In this document: positions 1 to 8,327 of the stretch, piece by piece | How positions within the stretch are numbered: the stretch's first letter is position 1 | Layout: each line of letters starts with the position of its first letter | Assembly (NCBI RefSeq): GCF_022440845.1 | Contig: NZ_JAKNTO010000001.1 | Coordinates: 3,472,001 to 3,536,000, forward strand | Source: Ruminococcus sp. OA3 | Lineage (GTDB): Bacteria; Bacillota; Clostridia; Lachnospirales; Lachnospiraceae | Length of the DNA: 64,000 bases | Reading direction: 5' to 3' | The notes under the pieces: model-generated | Told to the model about the DNA's origin: nothing | The model's database searches: none | The model's input: the letters and a program-made list of their open reading frames with translations, nothing else | Program-made: the position numbers and the translations under genes

Positions 1-264
1 AGCCGCCATGCCGCTCGAAAACATCACGGCTCTTGATCCATGCTCAAGTCTGGCAATCTTTTCTTCCGCAATACTGGTCGTAGGATTGGATGCCCGTCCA
101 TAATAAAATTGATTTTTTTCGAACACATCCACCTCATGATACTCCTCAAAGGTATCAAACACGTGCAGAGAATTCATAAAAATGGGGGGTGTTACAGCAT
201 TCAAATATGATTTTTCATCCTCCCCGGTGCGTTCCAGTATCAGCATATCGTCTTTTTCGCTCAC
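1..264 (-). CDS. Cys/Met metabolism PLP-dependent enzyme, N-terminal part (cut by window edge)
   Basis: The first 88 codons of a gene that runs off the left edge. The peptide carries the N-terminal signature of the cystathionine gamma-synthase / methionine gamma-lyase family: a YYGRASNPTT stretch followed by an LEHG segment and the SSGMAA turn, which in this family help hold the pyridoxal phosphate cofactor. The start is GTG at 264, chosen because GAAAGGAGAA lies 8-9 bases upstream and a consensus promoter is further upstream. Which member of the family it is (synthase, beta-lyase or gamma-lyase) cannot be told without the rest of the protein. Confidence 0.85.
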   Translation of the reverse strand, partial: MSEKDDMLILERTGEDEKSYLNAVTPPIFMNSLHVFDTFEEYHEVDVFEKNQFYYGRASNPTTSIAEEKIARLEHGSRAVMFSSGMAA

Positions 265-340
265 AAATTGATTCTCCTTTCTGCTCACCCTGCCATCCGA
301 TGGTTCGATGGTTCGGTGGTATTACCACTTCTTTATGGAA

Positions 341-369
341 ATTATATCAATACACTATTAAGATGTCAA
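341..369 (-). promoter_or_regulatory. Consensus promoter of the PLP-enzyme gene
   Basis: On the minus strand TTGACA (364-369) and TATAAT (341-346) are separated by exactly 17 bp, giving an expected start near 334 and a leader of about 70 nt. The leader holds a perfect GTGGTATTACCAC inverted repeat (about 316-328) and a tandem GAACCATC repeat, either of which could be an operator; no regulator is identified. Confidence 0.8.
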
Positions 370-373
370 GTCT

Positions 374-415
374 AAAAAAACAGAATCCGAAAAGTATCTG
401 CTTTTCGAATTCTGT
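374..415 (-). terminator. Intrinsic terminator of the Rpn-type gene
   Basis: On the minus strand two 15-bp arms (401-415 and 380-394, one mismatch) close a six-base CAGATA loop and run into seven T residues, 10 bp after the stop of the nuclease gene. The same 36-nt hairpin recurs at 1561-1596 with only two substitutions. Confidence 0.85.
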
Positions 416-425
416 CAATTAACTT

Positions 426-1313
426 TTAATTCTCTCCTCTCATTCCCTCTGGAAACGCCTCGCACTCAAACTCCTCAACCGTTCTGGCCCTTGCCGCCAA
501 TTTCAACCAGCCTTTCAACACATTAAGATCCTTCTGTTCTAAAATTATATTTCTTTGCGCTTCTGATATCTTACCAAGATCATCTAATAACTCTAATACT
601 GCCTCCGCTTTTCCAACGGCTCTTCCCTCTCGCCTGTCCAGTTCACGTTCTTCCCACGCCTGCATATACCTTACCCCCATTTCCTCACTGGCCTTGAGCA
701 TCTGCACACGTTCCTTCAACTTTTTGACACGTTCGCTGGTATACTCCCGGTCACTCTCCTGATCCGTATGCTCCATATAACGAAGCAGTTCTACCAGTTC
801 CCCGGTGACCTCCTGTTTATTCCTCCCGTGAGTGTTAAGAAAGATTCGAATGGATCCGTCCTCCAGACAAATCTTGGGATCCTCCTCACACATCATACGA
901 AAGGTATACAGATACCGGCCGCGTCCAAACAGGTCGAACGGCGCTATAATAATAATATAAACATCATTCAGCTCATTAAAGTCAACTGTCCCTGCTTCCA
1001 GCAGTTTGCTGTCAATCAGCGCCTGATACAGCCTGCTGCGCCTCGGTATGTTTTCCGTGTCCGTTTTTTGAACCTCAGTATCGTATACGCTCCCTTCCAC
1101 ATCCTGTGACCAGACATCCAACCGGATATTCCTGAGCAGCGGTGATCTGCGCTGCTCTTTTTCCGTCTGCGGCAGGAATTTCAAGACAATTTCCCGCCCT
1201 AGAATAATTTCCAGCAGTGTCTGCAGGTTTTCCGGATCGTCCATAACCTCCGTAAAAAGAAAACGATCCAGCAGCGTCAGCTCTGCCAGTGATTTTTTTG
1301 GTTTCATGTGCAT
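426..1313 (-). CDS. Rpn-family PD-(D/E)XK nuclease (putative transposase-like)
   Basis: A 295-residue protein of the Rpn / PD-(D/E)XK nuclease transposase family, which in other bacteria cleave DNA and promote recombination. The nuclease core is visible as Asp66 in RLDVW and the ExQ pair Glu80/Gln82 in DTEVQ, so the active site appears intact. The C-terminal half is a charged helical region (about 180-240) ending in a VLKGWLKLAARA...VEEFE motif. No terminal inverted repeats or target duplication frame it, so it is not a complete insertion sequence. A close start at 1307 is also possible. Family members are abundant in Lachnospiraceae; cellular function is unknown. Confidence 0.85.
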   Translation of the reverse strand: MHMKPKKSLAELTLLDRFLFTEVMDDPENLQTLLEIILGREIVLKFLPQTEKEQRRSPLLRNIRLDVWSQDVEGSVYDTEVQKTDTENIPRRSRLYQALIDSKLLEAGTVDFNELNDVYIIIIAPFDLFGRGRYLYTFRMMCEEDPKICLEDGSIRIFLNTHGRNKQEVTGELVELLRYMEHTDQESDREYTSERVKKLKERVQMLKASEEMGVRYMQAWEERELDRREGRAVGKAEAVLELLDDLGKISEAQRNIILEQKDLNVLKGWLKLAARARTVEEFECEAFPEGMRGEN

Positions 1314-1324
1314 CTTATCCTTTC

Positions 1325-1353
1325 ATTATAGAGCGCCTGCGGACATATGTAAA
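1325..1353 (-). promoter_or_regulatory. Promoter of the Rpn-type gene
   Basis: On the minus strand TTTACA (1348-1353), a 17-bp spacer and TATAAT (1325-1330). The predicted start near 1318 leaves almost no leader before the ATG at 1313, and the AAAGGA ribosome-site-like bases lie right at the transcript start, which may keep translation low. Confidence 0.7.
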
Positions 1354-1555
1354 GCACGTTAAAAGAATGCATAAGCAATTTTATATTGTGCATACTGGTT
1401 ACAGACTGTTCTATAGCAAGCTAAAAATTAATGGGATTGTTCTGACCGAATGGCCATAAATAGATCTGGCAGGACATCTGCCATTAAAGATAAAAACAGT
1501 GTATCATGCAACTTGTATTTTTGCAATCACAAATTTTTAAGATGAGATCTGTATC

Positions 1556-1596
1556 AAAAAACAGAATTCGAAAAGTATCTGCTTTTCGAATTCCGT
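1556..1596 (-). terminator. Intrinsic terminator of the GntR/ABC operon
   Basis: Arms 1582-1596 and 1561-1575 (15 bp, one mismatch) with a CAGATA loop, followed on the minus strand by six T residues, 30 bp after the permease stop codon. It is almost the same sequence as the terminator at 374-415. Confidence 0.85.
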
Positions 1597-1625
1597 CAAA
1601 ATTTTTCCAATACCAGTTACACCCG

Positions 1626-2435
1626 CTATTGAAGATTCAATTTCTTCGTCATAATGTATTTTGTGACGAGATATCCTGCTACCATAAATACGATGATGAT
1701 GATCAGACTGACCAACATGGTCGTATCCATTACCTCCAGTGCATTTGCATGAAGCGAAACGGAATTGGCTTCAACCTCGCTCTTAACTGCAAATGCCTTG
1801 TAGCTGGTAAGTCCCATTGTAATCGTTGCGATGATCTGCTGAACCGTACTGATCGCAACAAACGCGCCCACGGCACCGAGCACTTTATGTCCGGAAAGCA
1901 GGTTTCCCACTGCAACTGACACATACATCTCGATAACGATCGCAAATGGCGCCAGTATCAGAGAAATCAGAGTGAGCCATACGCCTAATGAAGCATCTCC
2001 GCTGAACAGAAATCTGAACGCTTCATGAATGATCGTCCCCATATCACGGAATACTTCCCCGTTTGCTACCAGAATCAGGACTGCTGCAATTACAATCATG
2101 AAATCAAGTACTTCCCAGATGACTCCCACCAGTCCTTTGGAAACCATAATCTGCTGCGGCGTTACGGGAAGTGTGTTCGTCAGATAACCCTGATCCGTAA
2201 ACACACTCTTATAGAACCGGAATCCCACAAAAATCATAGTAAAGATCACTGCGGTAAAAATCACCATAACACTGAGCATGATCATCAGCCCTGCCAGCAG
2301 GGAGTCACTTTCCAGTCCTCCGCTCACTGCCAGAGAGATTCTGGTGAGAACTGCGAATAAAAGCACTATGCCATGAACAACCAGCAGGGTTCTGGATGCG
2401 GATTTCCACTCGTGTTTCAATAATTTTCCTAACAT
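1626..2435 (-). CDS. ABC-2 type exporter permease
   Basis: A 269-residue membrane protein with about six hydrophobic segments (for example around residues 18-36, 45-72, 100-125, 150-180, 185-210 and 238-262), as in ABC-2 type permeases. It follows the ATPase gene with a 7-bp overlap and belongs to the GntR-ATPase-permease operon, so it should form the membrane half of that exporter. The substrate is unknown; relatives of this YtrA-type arrangement respond to cell-envelope stress in Bacillus subtilis. It ends in a loop-rich basic tail. Confidence 0.85.
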   Translation of the reverse strand: MLGKLLKHEWKSASRTLLVVHGIVLLFAVLTRISLAVSGGLESDSLLAGLMIMLSVMVIFTAVIFTMIFVGFRFYKSVFTDQGYLTNTLPVTPQQIMVSKGLVGVIWEVLDFMIVIAAVLILVANGEVFRDMGTIIHEAFRFLFSGDASLGVWLTLISLILAPFAIVIEMYVSVAVGNLLSGHKVLGAVGAFVAISTVQQIIATITMGLTSYKAFAVKSEVEANSVSLHANALEVMDTTMLVSLIIIIVFMVAGYLVTKYIMTKKLNLQ

Positions 2436-3127
2436 CTGAACACCTCCCTGAATAACTCGTCTACTGATTTTCCCTGTTTTATCCGAATATCATCGACAGC
2501 CGTCTGCATACGGATATGTCCCTCCTGAATGAAGATCACTTCGTCCAGAATGTTTTCCACGTCAGAGATCAGGTGTGTAGATATTAAAATCGTCGCATTT
2601 TCATCGTAGTTATTGATGATTGTATCCAGAATATAGTCTCTTGCCGCCGGATCGACACCTGCGATCGGTTCATCCAGGCAATAGAGTTTCGCTCTTCTGC
2701 TCATGACCAGTATCAGCTGCACCTTTTCTCTGGTGCCTTTTGAAAGCGTCTTAATCCTGGCAGAAGGGTCGATGGATAAACGTTCCAACATTCCCATCGC
2801 ACGGCTTCTGTCAAAGTCCTCGTAGAAGTCCACGAAAAAATCAATGGCATCCGAAACCCTCTGATTTTCATCCAGATATGTCCTTTCCGGAAGATAGGAA
2901 ACGATCTTTTTTGTCTCCACTCCCGGAACATTTCCATCAATCTGCAGTGTACCTTCCGACGGCGCCAGCAGGTCATTGATCAGTTTAATCAAAGTCGTCT
3001 TTCCGCTTCCATTCGGACCGAGCAGACCGATAATTCTTCCGGATTCCAGGGTGAGTTCTACATGATCCAGCGCCAGCTTCTGGCCATACCGTTTTGACAG
3101 CCCCCGGCATTCTAAAATTGTACTCAT
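2429..3127 (-). CDS. ABC exporter ATP-binding protein
   Basis: A 232-residue ATPase that energises the permease encoded just downstream. Walker A GPNGSGKT lies at about 37-44, a divergent signature LSKGTREK at about 128-135 in place of LSGGQ, Walker B with LYCLDEP at about 152-158, and the switch histidine in STH. It overlaps the GntR gene by 4 bp and the permease by 7 bp, so the three genes are translationally coupled. The LSKG variant of the signature is common in the YtrB/EcsA-like exporter families. Confidence 0.92.
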   Translation of the reverse strand: MSTILECRGLSKRYGQKLALDHVELTLESGRIIGLLGPNGSGKTTLIKLINDLLAPSEGTLQIDGNVPGVETKKIVSYLPERTYLDENQRVSDAIDFFVDFYEDFDRSRAMGMLERLSIDPSARIKTLSKGTREKVQLILVMSRRAKLYCLDEPIAGVDPAARDYILDTIINNYDENATILISTHLISDVENILDEVIFIQEGHIRMQTAVDDIRIKQGKSVDELFREVFRC

Positions 3128-3495
3128 TTTTTTCCCTCCTCCAGGGTCTTCTGAATTAATTTAAGGATCTCTTCTTTCTTAAACCCCATCTGATTCATCT
3201 TTTCCATAAACTCTTTGATCTGTGCTGCCGCCAGATCTTCCCTCATCTTTTCTATCATATGCCCATCCTCTGTTATGAATCTCCCGCTGGTCCGTTCTGA
3301 ATGAACAAGACCGCTTCTCTCCAGTTCTGACATTGCCTTTTGCATCGTGTTAGGATTAACTCCCGCTTCAACTGCCATTTCCCTCACAGACGGTAGTTTA
3401 TCACCCGCTTTATAACAGCCAGCGATAATAGCGAGTTCTACACGCTCCACCAGCTGTGCGTAAATCGGCCGTCCGGAATCCAGTTTCCATGCCAT
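3124..3495 (-). CDS. GntR-family regulator, YtrA type
   Basis: A 123-residue repressor with an N-terminal winged helix-turn-helix (residues 5-75, containing PIYAQLVERVELAIIAG and LPSVREMA) and only a short helical tail, the layout of the YtrA subfamily that controls neighbouring ABC exporters. The start at 3495 was chosen because AGGAGG lies 7 bp upstream; longer in-frame starts would place the promoter inside the gene. The palindrome overlapping its own promoter argues for autoregulation of the whole operon. Confidence 0.9.
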   Translation of the reverse strand: MAWKLDSGRPIYAQLVERVELAIIAGCYKAGDKLPSVREMAVEAGVNPNTMQKAMSELERSGLVHSERTSGRFITEDGHMIEKMREDLAAAQIKEFMEKMNQMGFKKEEILKLIQKTLEEGKK

Positions 3496-3522
3496 TCTTT
3501 CACCTCCTGTATTATTGTACTG

Positions 3523-3544
3523 TTGTACTAAGTTCTTAATACAA
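3523..3544. promoter_or_regulatory. Probable GntR/YtrA operator palindrome
   Basis: TTGTACTAAG and CTTAATACAA are near-perfect inverted arms around a TT centre. The right arm shares a base with the -10 box, so a bound repressor would cover the transcription start. A second TTGTAC half-site lies at 3515-3520. Confidence 0.7.
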
Positions 3545-3572
3545 TTATACACCAAACCGCTCTGATTGTCAA
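3544..3572 (-). promoter_or_regulatory. Consensus promoter of the GntR/ABC operon
   Basis: On the minus strand TTGACA (3567-3572), a 17-bp spacer and TATAAT (3544-3549), a full consensus match. Such a strong promoter would need the overlapping operator to keep it silent. Confidence 0.85.
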
Positions 3573-3599
3573 CATGCATTTCAATTTTTTTGCACAGCG

Positions 3600-3634
3600 A
3601 AAAAGGTGCCAATTCCGCAGTGGATATTGGCGCC
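3600..3634 (-). terminator. Intrinsic terminator after metF
   Basis: On the minus strand GGCGCCAAT and ATTGGCACC (3605-3613 and 3626-3634, one wobble) form a stem followed by five T residues, 45 bp after the metF stop. Confidence 0.75.
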
Positions 3635-3678
3635 TCCTTCAAAAAGAAGCGTATCTATAATTATTATTGGTGAACGTA

Positions 3679-4557
3679 TTAATTCTTGTGCTGCGTCCGG
3701 ATTCCTGCCATATTGATAATGTCCGTCACAGCTTCCCATTTGTTCAGTGCATAGATATGAAGTCCGTCAATTCCGGCATTCATATATTCAAAGATCTGAT
3801 TCACGGTATATTCCATGCCCGCTTTACGGAATCCCTCGGGATCATCATAATATTTGCTGATGATACGCGCAAGCTCTTTCGGGATCGAGCATCCGTTCAT
3901 GGACAGTGCCATCCGGATCGTCGCATCTTTGTTCAGCACCGGCATCAATCCAATATCAATCGGAAGATGTACGCCGGCTTTTTGAATCTTATCTCTCCAC
4001 ACCTCGAACGCTTTTACGTCGAAGCACAGCTGAGTCATAATATAGTCAGCCCCGGCATCCTGTTTGATCTTCAGATGTGCAATATCTTCTTCCTCAGTCG
4101 GACACTGAATATGTTTTTCGGGATCTCCTGCCATCGCAATCGTGAATTTATCTCCGAATTCTTCCCGGATATAAGACACAAGGTCACTGGCATAATGAAA
4201 GTCGCCCCGTGTGCCTTCCCAGCCCGCCGGCAAATCGCCGCGCAGTGCCAGGATATGGTTTACCCCCAGCTCCAGATAGTGATCCAGCTGTTCCTTCACA
4301 CCTTCTCTGGTATTTCCGATGCATGTGAAATGTGTTACCGCAATGGATTTTCCAGAATCCTGAATCGCTTTGCACACTTCAACATTCCGCCCTACGTTTG
4401 TACCGCCTGCTCCATAAGTACAGCTGATAAAATCAGGCTGAAATTCATACAGGTGAGACAGTGTATCCAGAAGCGGTTCCATCGGCTGCTCCGGCTTGGG
4501 AGGAAATACTTCGAATGAGAAACTCATTCTTTCCTTCATAATGTCTACAACGCTCAT
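3679..4557 (-). CDS. metF: Methylenetetrahydrofolate reductase
   Basis: A 292-residue flavoprotein that reduces 5,10-methylene-tetrahydrofolate to 5-methyl-tetrahydrofolate for methionine synthesis and one-carbon metabolism. The N-terminal SFSFEVFPPK holds the conserved catalytic Glu (about residue 16); THFTC, LALRGD and the TQLCFD strand are the usual TIM-barrel landmarks. Length is typical. It starts only 28 bp after the sugar-binding protein gene with no terminator between, so it may be transcribed with the sugar importer, and it has its own terminator. It could serve ordinary methionine supply or take up methyl groups released by catabolism. Confidence 0.95.
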   Translation of the reverse strand: MSVVDIMKERMSFSFEVFPPKPEQPMEPLLDTLSHLYEFQPDFISCTYGAGGTNVGRNVEVCKAIQDSGKSIAVTHFTCIGNTREGVKEQLDHYLELGVNHILALRGDLPAGWEGTRGDFHYASDLVSYIREEFGDKFTIAMAGDPEKHIQCPTEEEDIAHLKIKQDAGADYIMTQLCFDVKAFEVWRDKIQKAGVHLPIDIGLMPVLNKDATIRMALSMNGCSIPKELARIISKYYDDPEGFRKAGMEYTVNQIFEYMNAGIDGLHIYALNKWEAVTDIINMAGIRTQHKN

Positions 4558-4585
4558 GTTACTTCATTCTCTCTTTCCGTCTGTT

Positions 4586-5590
4586 TTATTCCGTATCAAC
4601 ATTATCTTTTGTGATCATTACGAATGGTACATACTCGTCTTCAATCTTTTCTCCGCTGGCCGCGCGGTAACTGCAATCTGCAGAAGCCTTTCCGATCGCA
4701 ACGGCATCCTGTTTCAGGGAGCCCGCCATTGTACCTGCCTTGATCTCTGCTCTTGCATCATCTGTGGCGTCAAGACCCAGCACGATGGTACCTTCAATGC
4801 CGGCGCCTTTCAGTGCCTCAATCGCACCGAGTGCCATCTGGTCATTGGAAGAAACTACTGCATCAAATTCCGGGAACTTCTGGATCCAGTCCTCCATGAT
4901 ACGAAGTCCCTCTGTCCTCAGATAGTCACCGTCCTGAGCCGCCAAAAGCTCATAATCAAAGCCTGCGTCGTCCAGCGTATCGATAAAGCCGTTGTAACGG
5001 TCTGTGGAGTGGTTCAGTCCGGCTGTTCCCTGCAGATACAGGATCTTCGCACCCGGTTCACAGTTTTCCATTACATACTCTGCATGCATTTTACCCGCTT
5101 CCAGATTCTCCGGACCAACATAGGTATATTCACCGCTGTTTGCCTTGATCGCACTGCAGATTACCGGAATTCCCGCTGCATTTGCCGCCTCTACCGCCGG
5201 TCCTGCCGCATCTGCGTCTGCCGGCTGCAGAACGATCACGTCTACCTGCTGTGCGATAAAGTTCTCAACAGCCTGAATCTGCAGGTTGGCATCGGAGTTT
5301 CCATCCGCTGTCACCACCTTGCAATCCGGATACGTCTGTGCTACATAATCCTGAAATGCGGTACATACTGATTTACACCATACATCACTGTCTGCCAGCG
5401 TGATAAAGCCAAATGTATACGCCCCGTCTTCCTCTGATCCACCTTCTTCATCCTGTGCATCCGTGTTTTCGGCTGCCTGCGTATCACTGTTAGCTGCCGC
5501 CGCATCTTCTCCACCTTTACCGGAACCACATCCGATCAGGCTTGCACCAATCAAACTCATCGCCATAAGTAATGCTAACATCTTTTTCAT
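4586..5590 (-). CDS. Ribose-type sugar ABC transporter substrate-binding lipoprotein
   Basis: A 334-residue periplasmic-binding-protein type 1 (RbsB-like). A signal peptide of 20 residues ends in the lipobox LIGC, so Cys21 should be lipidated and the protein anchored outside the membrane. A low-complexity acidic linker (about 25-55) precedes the two-lobed binding fold; VLQPADADA and SNDQMALGAI are family landmarks. It is the last transporter gene of the ATPase-permease-SBP operon. The ligand is probably a sugar or cyclitol, given the flanking dehydrogenases, but it cannot be read from sequence alone. Confidence 0.92.
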   Translation of the reverse strand: MKKMLALLMAMSLIGASLIGCGSGKGGEDAAAANSDTQAAENTDAQDEEGGSEEDGAYTFGFITLADSDVWCKSVCTAFQDYVAQTYPDCKVVTADGNSDANLQIQAVENFIAQQVDVIVLQPADADAAGPAVEAANAAGIPVICSAIKANSGEYTYVGPENLEAGKMHAEYVMENCEPGAKILYLQGTAGLNHSTDRYNGFIDTLDDAGFDYELLAAQDGDYLRTEGLRIMEDWIQKFPEFDAVVSSNDQMALGAIEALKGAGIEGTIVLGLDATDDARAEIKAGTMAGSLKQDAVAIGKASADCSYRAASGEKIEDEYVPFVMITKDNVDTE

Positions 5591-5647
5591 CCTAAAATAC
5601 CTCCTGTTTTTACTTTTTGTTTTTTGTTTTCAACCCCTGTATAAAAT

Positions 5648-6610
5648 CTAAGCTTTCGCTTTTGATTTACGAACTCTTACATCGATAATAACGGCAATAC
5701 ATACGATGATACCCTGAACGATTTTCTGCCAGTATGATGAAATGTTCTGCAGATTCATAAAGTTCTTAATGATACCGATGATACAGGAACCGATCAGTGT
5801 TCCCGGTATATTTCCGATGCCGCCTGACATCGAAGTACCGCCGACGATAACAGCCGTGATGGCATCCATCTCATAGGTCTCACCTGCGATCGGCTGTCCG
5901 GAATTCATACGAGCCGTCAGGAGTACACCCGCAAGACCCGCCATCAGTCCGGAAAATGCGCAGGCAAAAAACTTGATCATGCGTGTACTGATACCCGAGG
6001 CATTTGCAGCATCCTGATTGCCTCCCACTGCATATATGTAGCGTCCCGTCTTCGTCTGGTTTAAGATCGTCCATGTGATAATCAGAGCAACTACCATGAC
6101 GAGCACCGAAACCGGAACCGGACCGATATTCCCCTGTCCGATCCATGTATACTTTTCTCCCAGCTGAGAGATCGGTACACCATCCGTAAACACAAAGACA
6201 GCTCCACGCGCCATCATCATCGTGGCAAGTGTTGTGATAAAAGGCGGAATATCAAATAATACGAGAATTCCACCGTTGACAGCTCCGCAGAGAAGCCCTA
6301 CCACCAGACCCACAAGAATTGCCAGCGGAGCGTTTCCTGTGTTTACAACCACAGATGCAGAAACACATCCTGCCAGTGCCAGTACAGAACCAACGGAAAG
6401 GTCGATCAGTCCGGCAATGATCATCAGCTGCTCGCCGCATGCCAGAATCGTGATGACCACAATCTGTCTGGAGACGTTCGTGATGTTGACCACCGATAAA
6501 AAGTTTTTGTTCGTGACCGACATCAGCAGGAACATCAGAACAAACAGAAGAAAAATCCCGTATTTACTGTAAAAATTTGCGAGATTAAATTGTTTTGATT
6601 TTGTATTCAT
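5648..6610 (-). CDS. Ribose-type sugar ABC transporter permease
   Basis: A 320-residue RbsC/AraH-family permease with about eight to ten hydrophobic segments. The coupling motif GGTSMSGGIGNIPGTLIG near residues 255-272 is typical. Its ATG overlaps the TAA of the ATPase gene by one base, so the two are translationally coupled. It forms the membrane channel for the importer whose binding protein is encoded next. Confidence 0.95.
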   Translation of the reverse strand: MNTKSKQFNLANFYSKYGIFLLFVLMFLLMSVTNKNFLSVVNITNVSRQIVVITILACGEQLMIIAGLIDLSVGSVLALAGCVSASVVVNTGNAPLAILVGLVVGLLCGAVNGGILVLFDIPPFITTLATMMMARGAVFVFTDGVPISQLGEKYTWIGQGNIGPVPVSVLVMVVALIITWTILNQTKTGRYIYAVGGNQDAANASGISTRMIKFFACAFSGLMAGLAGVLLTARMNSGQPIAGETYEMDAITAVIVGGTSMSGGIGNIPGTLIGSCIIGIIKNFMNLQNISSYWQKIVQGIIVCIAVIIDVRVRKSKAKA

Positions 6611-8118
6611 TAGTTATTCCCTCCTACTGCAAACGACATGATATACTCCTGAGAAAACTCATTTCTCGGCACTTCACCGGTAATATGCCCTTCGCTCATT
6701 ATGATCGCCCGGTCACAGATTCCGATAATTTCCGGAAGATCAGAAGATATCATCACGATTCCAACTCCCTGCTCTGCGAGGTCACACATGATCTTATAAA
6801 TCTCATACCTCGCGCCTACGTCAATGCCCCGTGTCGGCTCATCCATGATCAGCACTTTTGGCTTATGCAGCAGCCATTTCGCAATGACGATCTTTTGCTG
6901 ATTACCGCCGCTTAAGGATCCCGCCGGTGTATCCAGCGTCGGTGTCTTGATATTCAGGGTCTCTTTCATTTCCGTGGAATCCGCTTTTTCCTTCTTCTTA
7001 TTGATAAACTCTGCTTTCGCATAACTATTCAGGTTCGGCAGAGCAATATTTTCACCGACAGAGCGGCACAGCACCAGGCCTTCCCCTTTCCGGTCTTCCG
7101 ATACCATCATGATGCCAGCGTGGATCGCATCCCGGGTCTTTGTGACGTTAAGCGGTTTTCCCTCATACAAAATCTCACCGCTGTCCAACTGGTCCAGTCC
7201 GAAGACAGTCCTGAATACCTCTGTCCGTCCGGCACCAACCAGTCCGGCCATTCCCAGTATCTCACCTTTGCGCAGCGAAAGATTAATGTTTTCAAAGGAA
7301 CCTTTTTTATTCAGATTTTTGAGTTCCAGCACAATCTCACCTGGAACTGCCGTTTTAACCGGATAGACGTCTTTCATCTGGCGTCCAACCATTTTCGTAA
7401 TAATCTGATCCTTTGTCAAATCCTGGACTTTATGTGTGGAAATCAGCTGACCGTCCCGCAAAATAGACGCGTCATCCCCGATTTCCATAATTTCATCCAT
7501 CTTATGCGTGATATAGATGATGCTGATTCCGGAATCCCTGAGACGGTTCACCTGTTGAAACAGGGTTCGCACCTCACCTTCCGTGATTGACGAAGTCGGC
7601 TCATCCATGATCACGACTTTTGCATTCATCGATACCGCCTTGATAATCTCGATGATCTGCATATCAGACACTGTCAGCTCACGCATCTTTGTCCTGGCTT
7701 TGTAGCCAAATCCAAATTCATCGATCAGCTGCTGTGCATCTGAGTACAGTTTTTTCCAGTCAATAAATCTACTTTTTTTCTGAGGTTCACGCCCGAGGAA
7801 AATATTTTCTGCTATCGTCAGATCTCTTACCGGACTCAATTCCTGGTGGATCGTCGCTATGCCCTTTTCTCTCATCAGTTTCGGTGAAGCATGCGTGATC
7901 TTTTCACCAAACATGAATATTTCACCTTCATCGGCGCTGTAAATTCCATTGATGATTTTAATCAGTGTCGATTTACCTGCTCCGTTTTCCCCTACCAAAA
8001 CATGAACTTTTCCCTTTTCCACAGCGAAACTCACATCGCTCAAAGCCTTGACACCAGGAAATGATTTTGATATGTGCCGCAGTTCAAGTGCAGGCGTCGT
8101 GTTTTCTTTTCCCTCCAT
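6610..8118 (-). CDS. Ribose-type sugar ABC transporter ATPase (two ABC domains)
   Basis: A 502-residue RbsA/MglA-type protein with two fused ATPase domains. Domain 1 has Walker A GENGAGKST (about 42-50) and Walker B VIMDEPT; domain 2 has the usual degenerate GLVGAGRTE loop in place of a true Walker A, an intact LSGGNQQK signature and Walker B LIMDEPTRG. An AGGAAG ribosome site sits 7 bp before the ATG. It heads the three-gene importer; a 209-bp gap separates it from the upstream flavin-reductase-like gene. Confidence 0.95.
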   Translation of the reverse strand: MEGKENTTPALELRHISKSFPGVKALSDVSFAVEKGKVHVLVGENGAGKSTLIKIINGIYSADEGEIFMFGEKITHASPKLMREKGIATIHQELSPVRDLTIAENIFLGREPQKKSRFIDWKKLYSDAQQLIDEFGFGYKARTKMRELTVSDMQIIEIIKAVSMNAKVVIMDEPTSSITEGEVRTLFQQVNRLRDSGISIIYITHKMDEIMEIGDDASILRDGQLISTHKVQDLTKDQIITKMVGRQMKDVYPVKTAVPGEIVLELKNLNKKGSFENINLSLRKGEILGMAGLVGAGRTEVFRTVFGLDQLDSGEILYEGKPLNVTKTRDAIHAGIMMVSEDRKGEGLVLCRSVGENIALPNLNSYAKAEFINKKKEKADSTEMKETLNIKTPTLDTPAGSLSGGNQQKIVIAKWLLHKPKVLIMDEPTRGIDVGARYEIYKIMCDLAEQGVGIVMISSDLPEIIGICDRAIIMSEGHITGEVPRNEFSQEYIMSFAVGGNN

Positions 8119-8327
8119 CCAAATCTTCCTTTCTCATCCCCCAAATACCGCGGGGAGATAACCATTTTTTTACTGTCCGGAGAACCCCGCAGGAGGACTC
8201 TCCGGTGAGAAGAGTATTAGGTTTATGTCAAGAAACCATCCGTATTTTTTAATGCCCTGATATCGGTAACCGTTGGTTTCTTTCTTCCCATGATTTCATG
8301 TATCCTTTCCCTAAAAGTCCCGGGCAG

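Larger units (their letters stand above)
1314..1625. other. Intergenic stretch between Rpn gene and ABC exporter operon
   Basis: Apart from the Rpn promoter at its left end and the exporter-operon terminator near its right end (1556-1596) I see no coding signal, RNA motif or repeat in these 312 bases. Confidence 0.6.

Noticed and set aside
380-1596. The Rpn gene plus flanking hairpins as an insertion sequence
   Set aside because: The hairpins are direct, not inverted, copies; both end in T runs after minus-strand genes and serve as terminators; no target-site duplication is visible.
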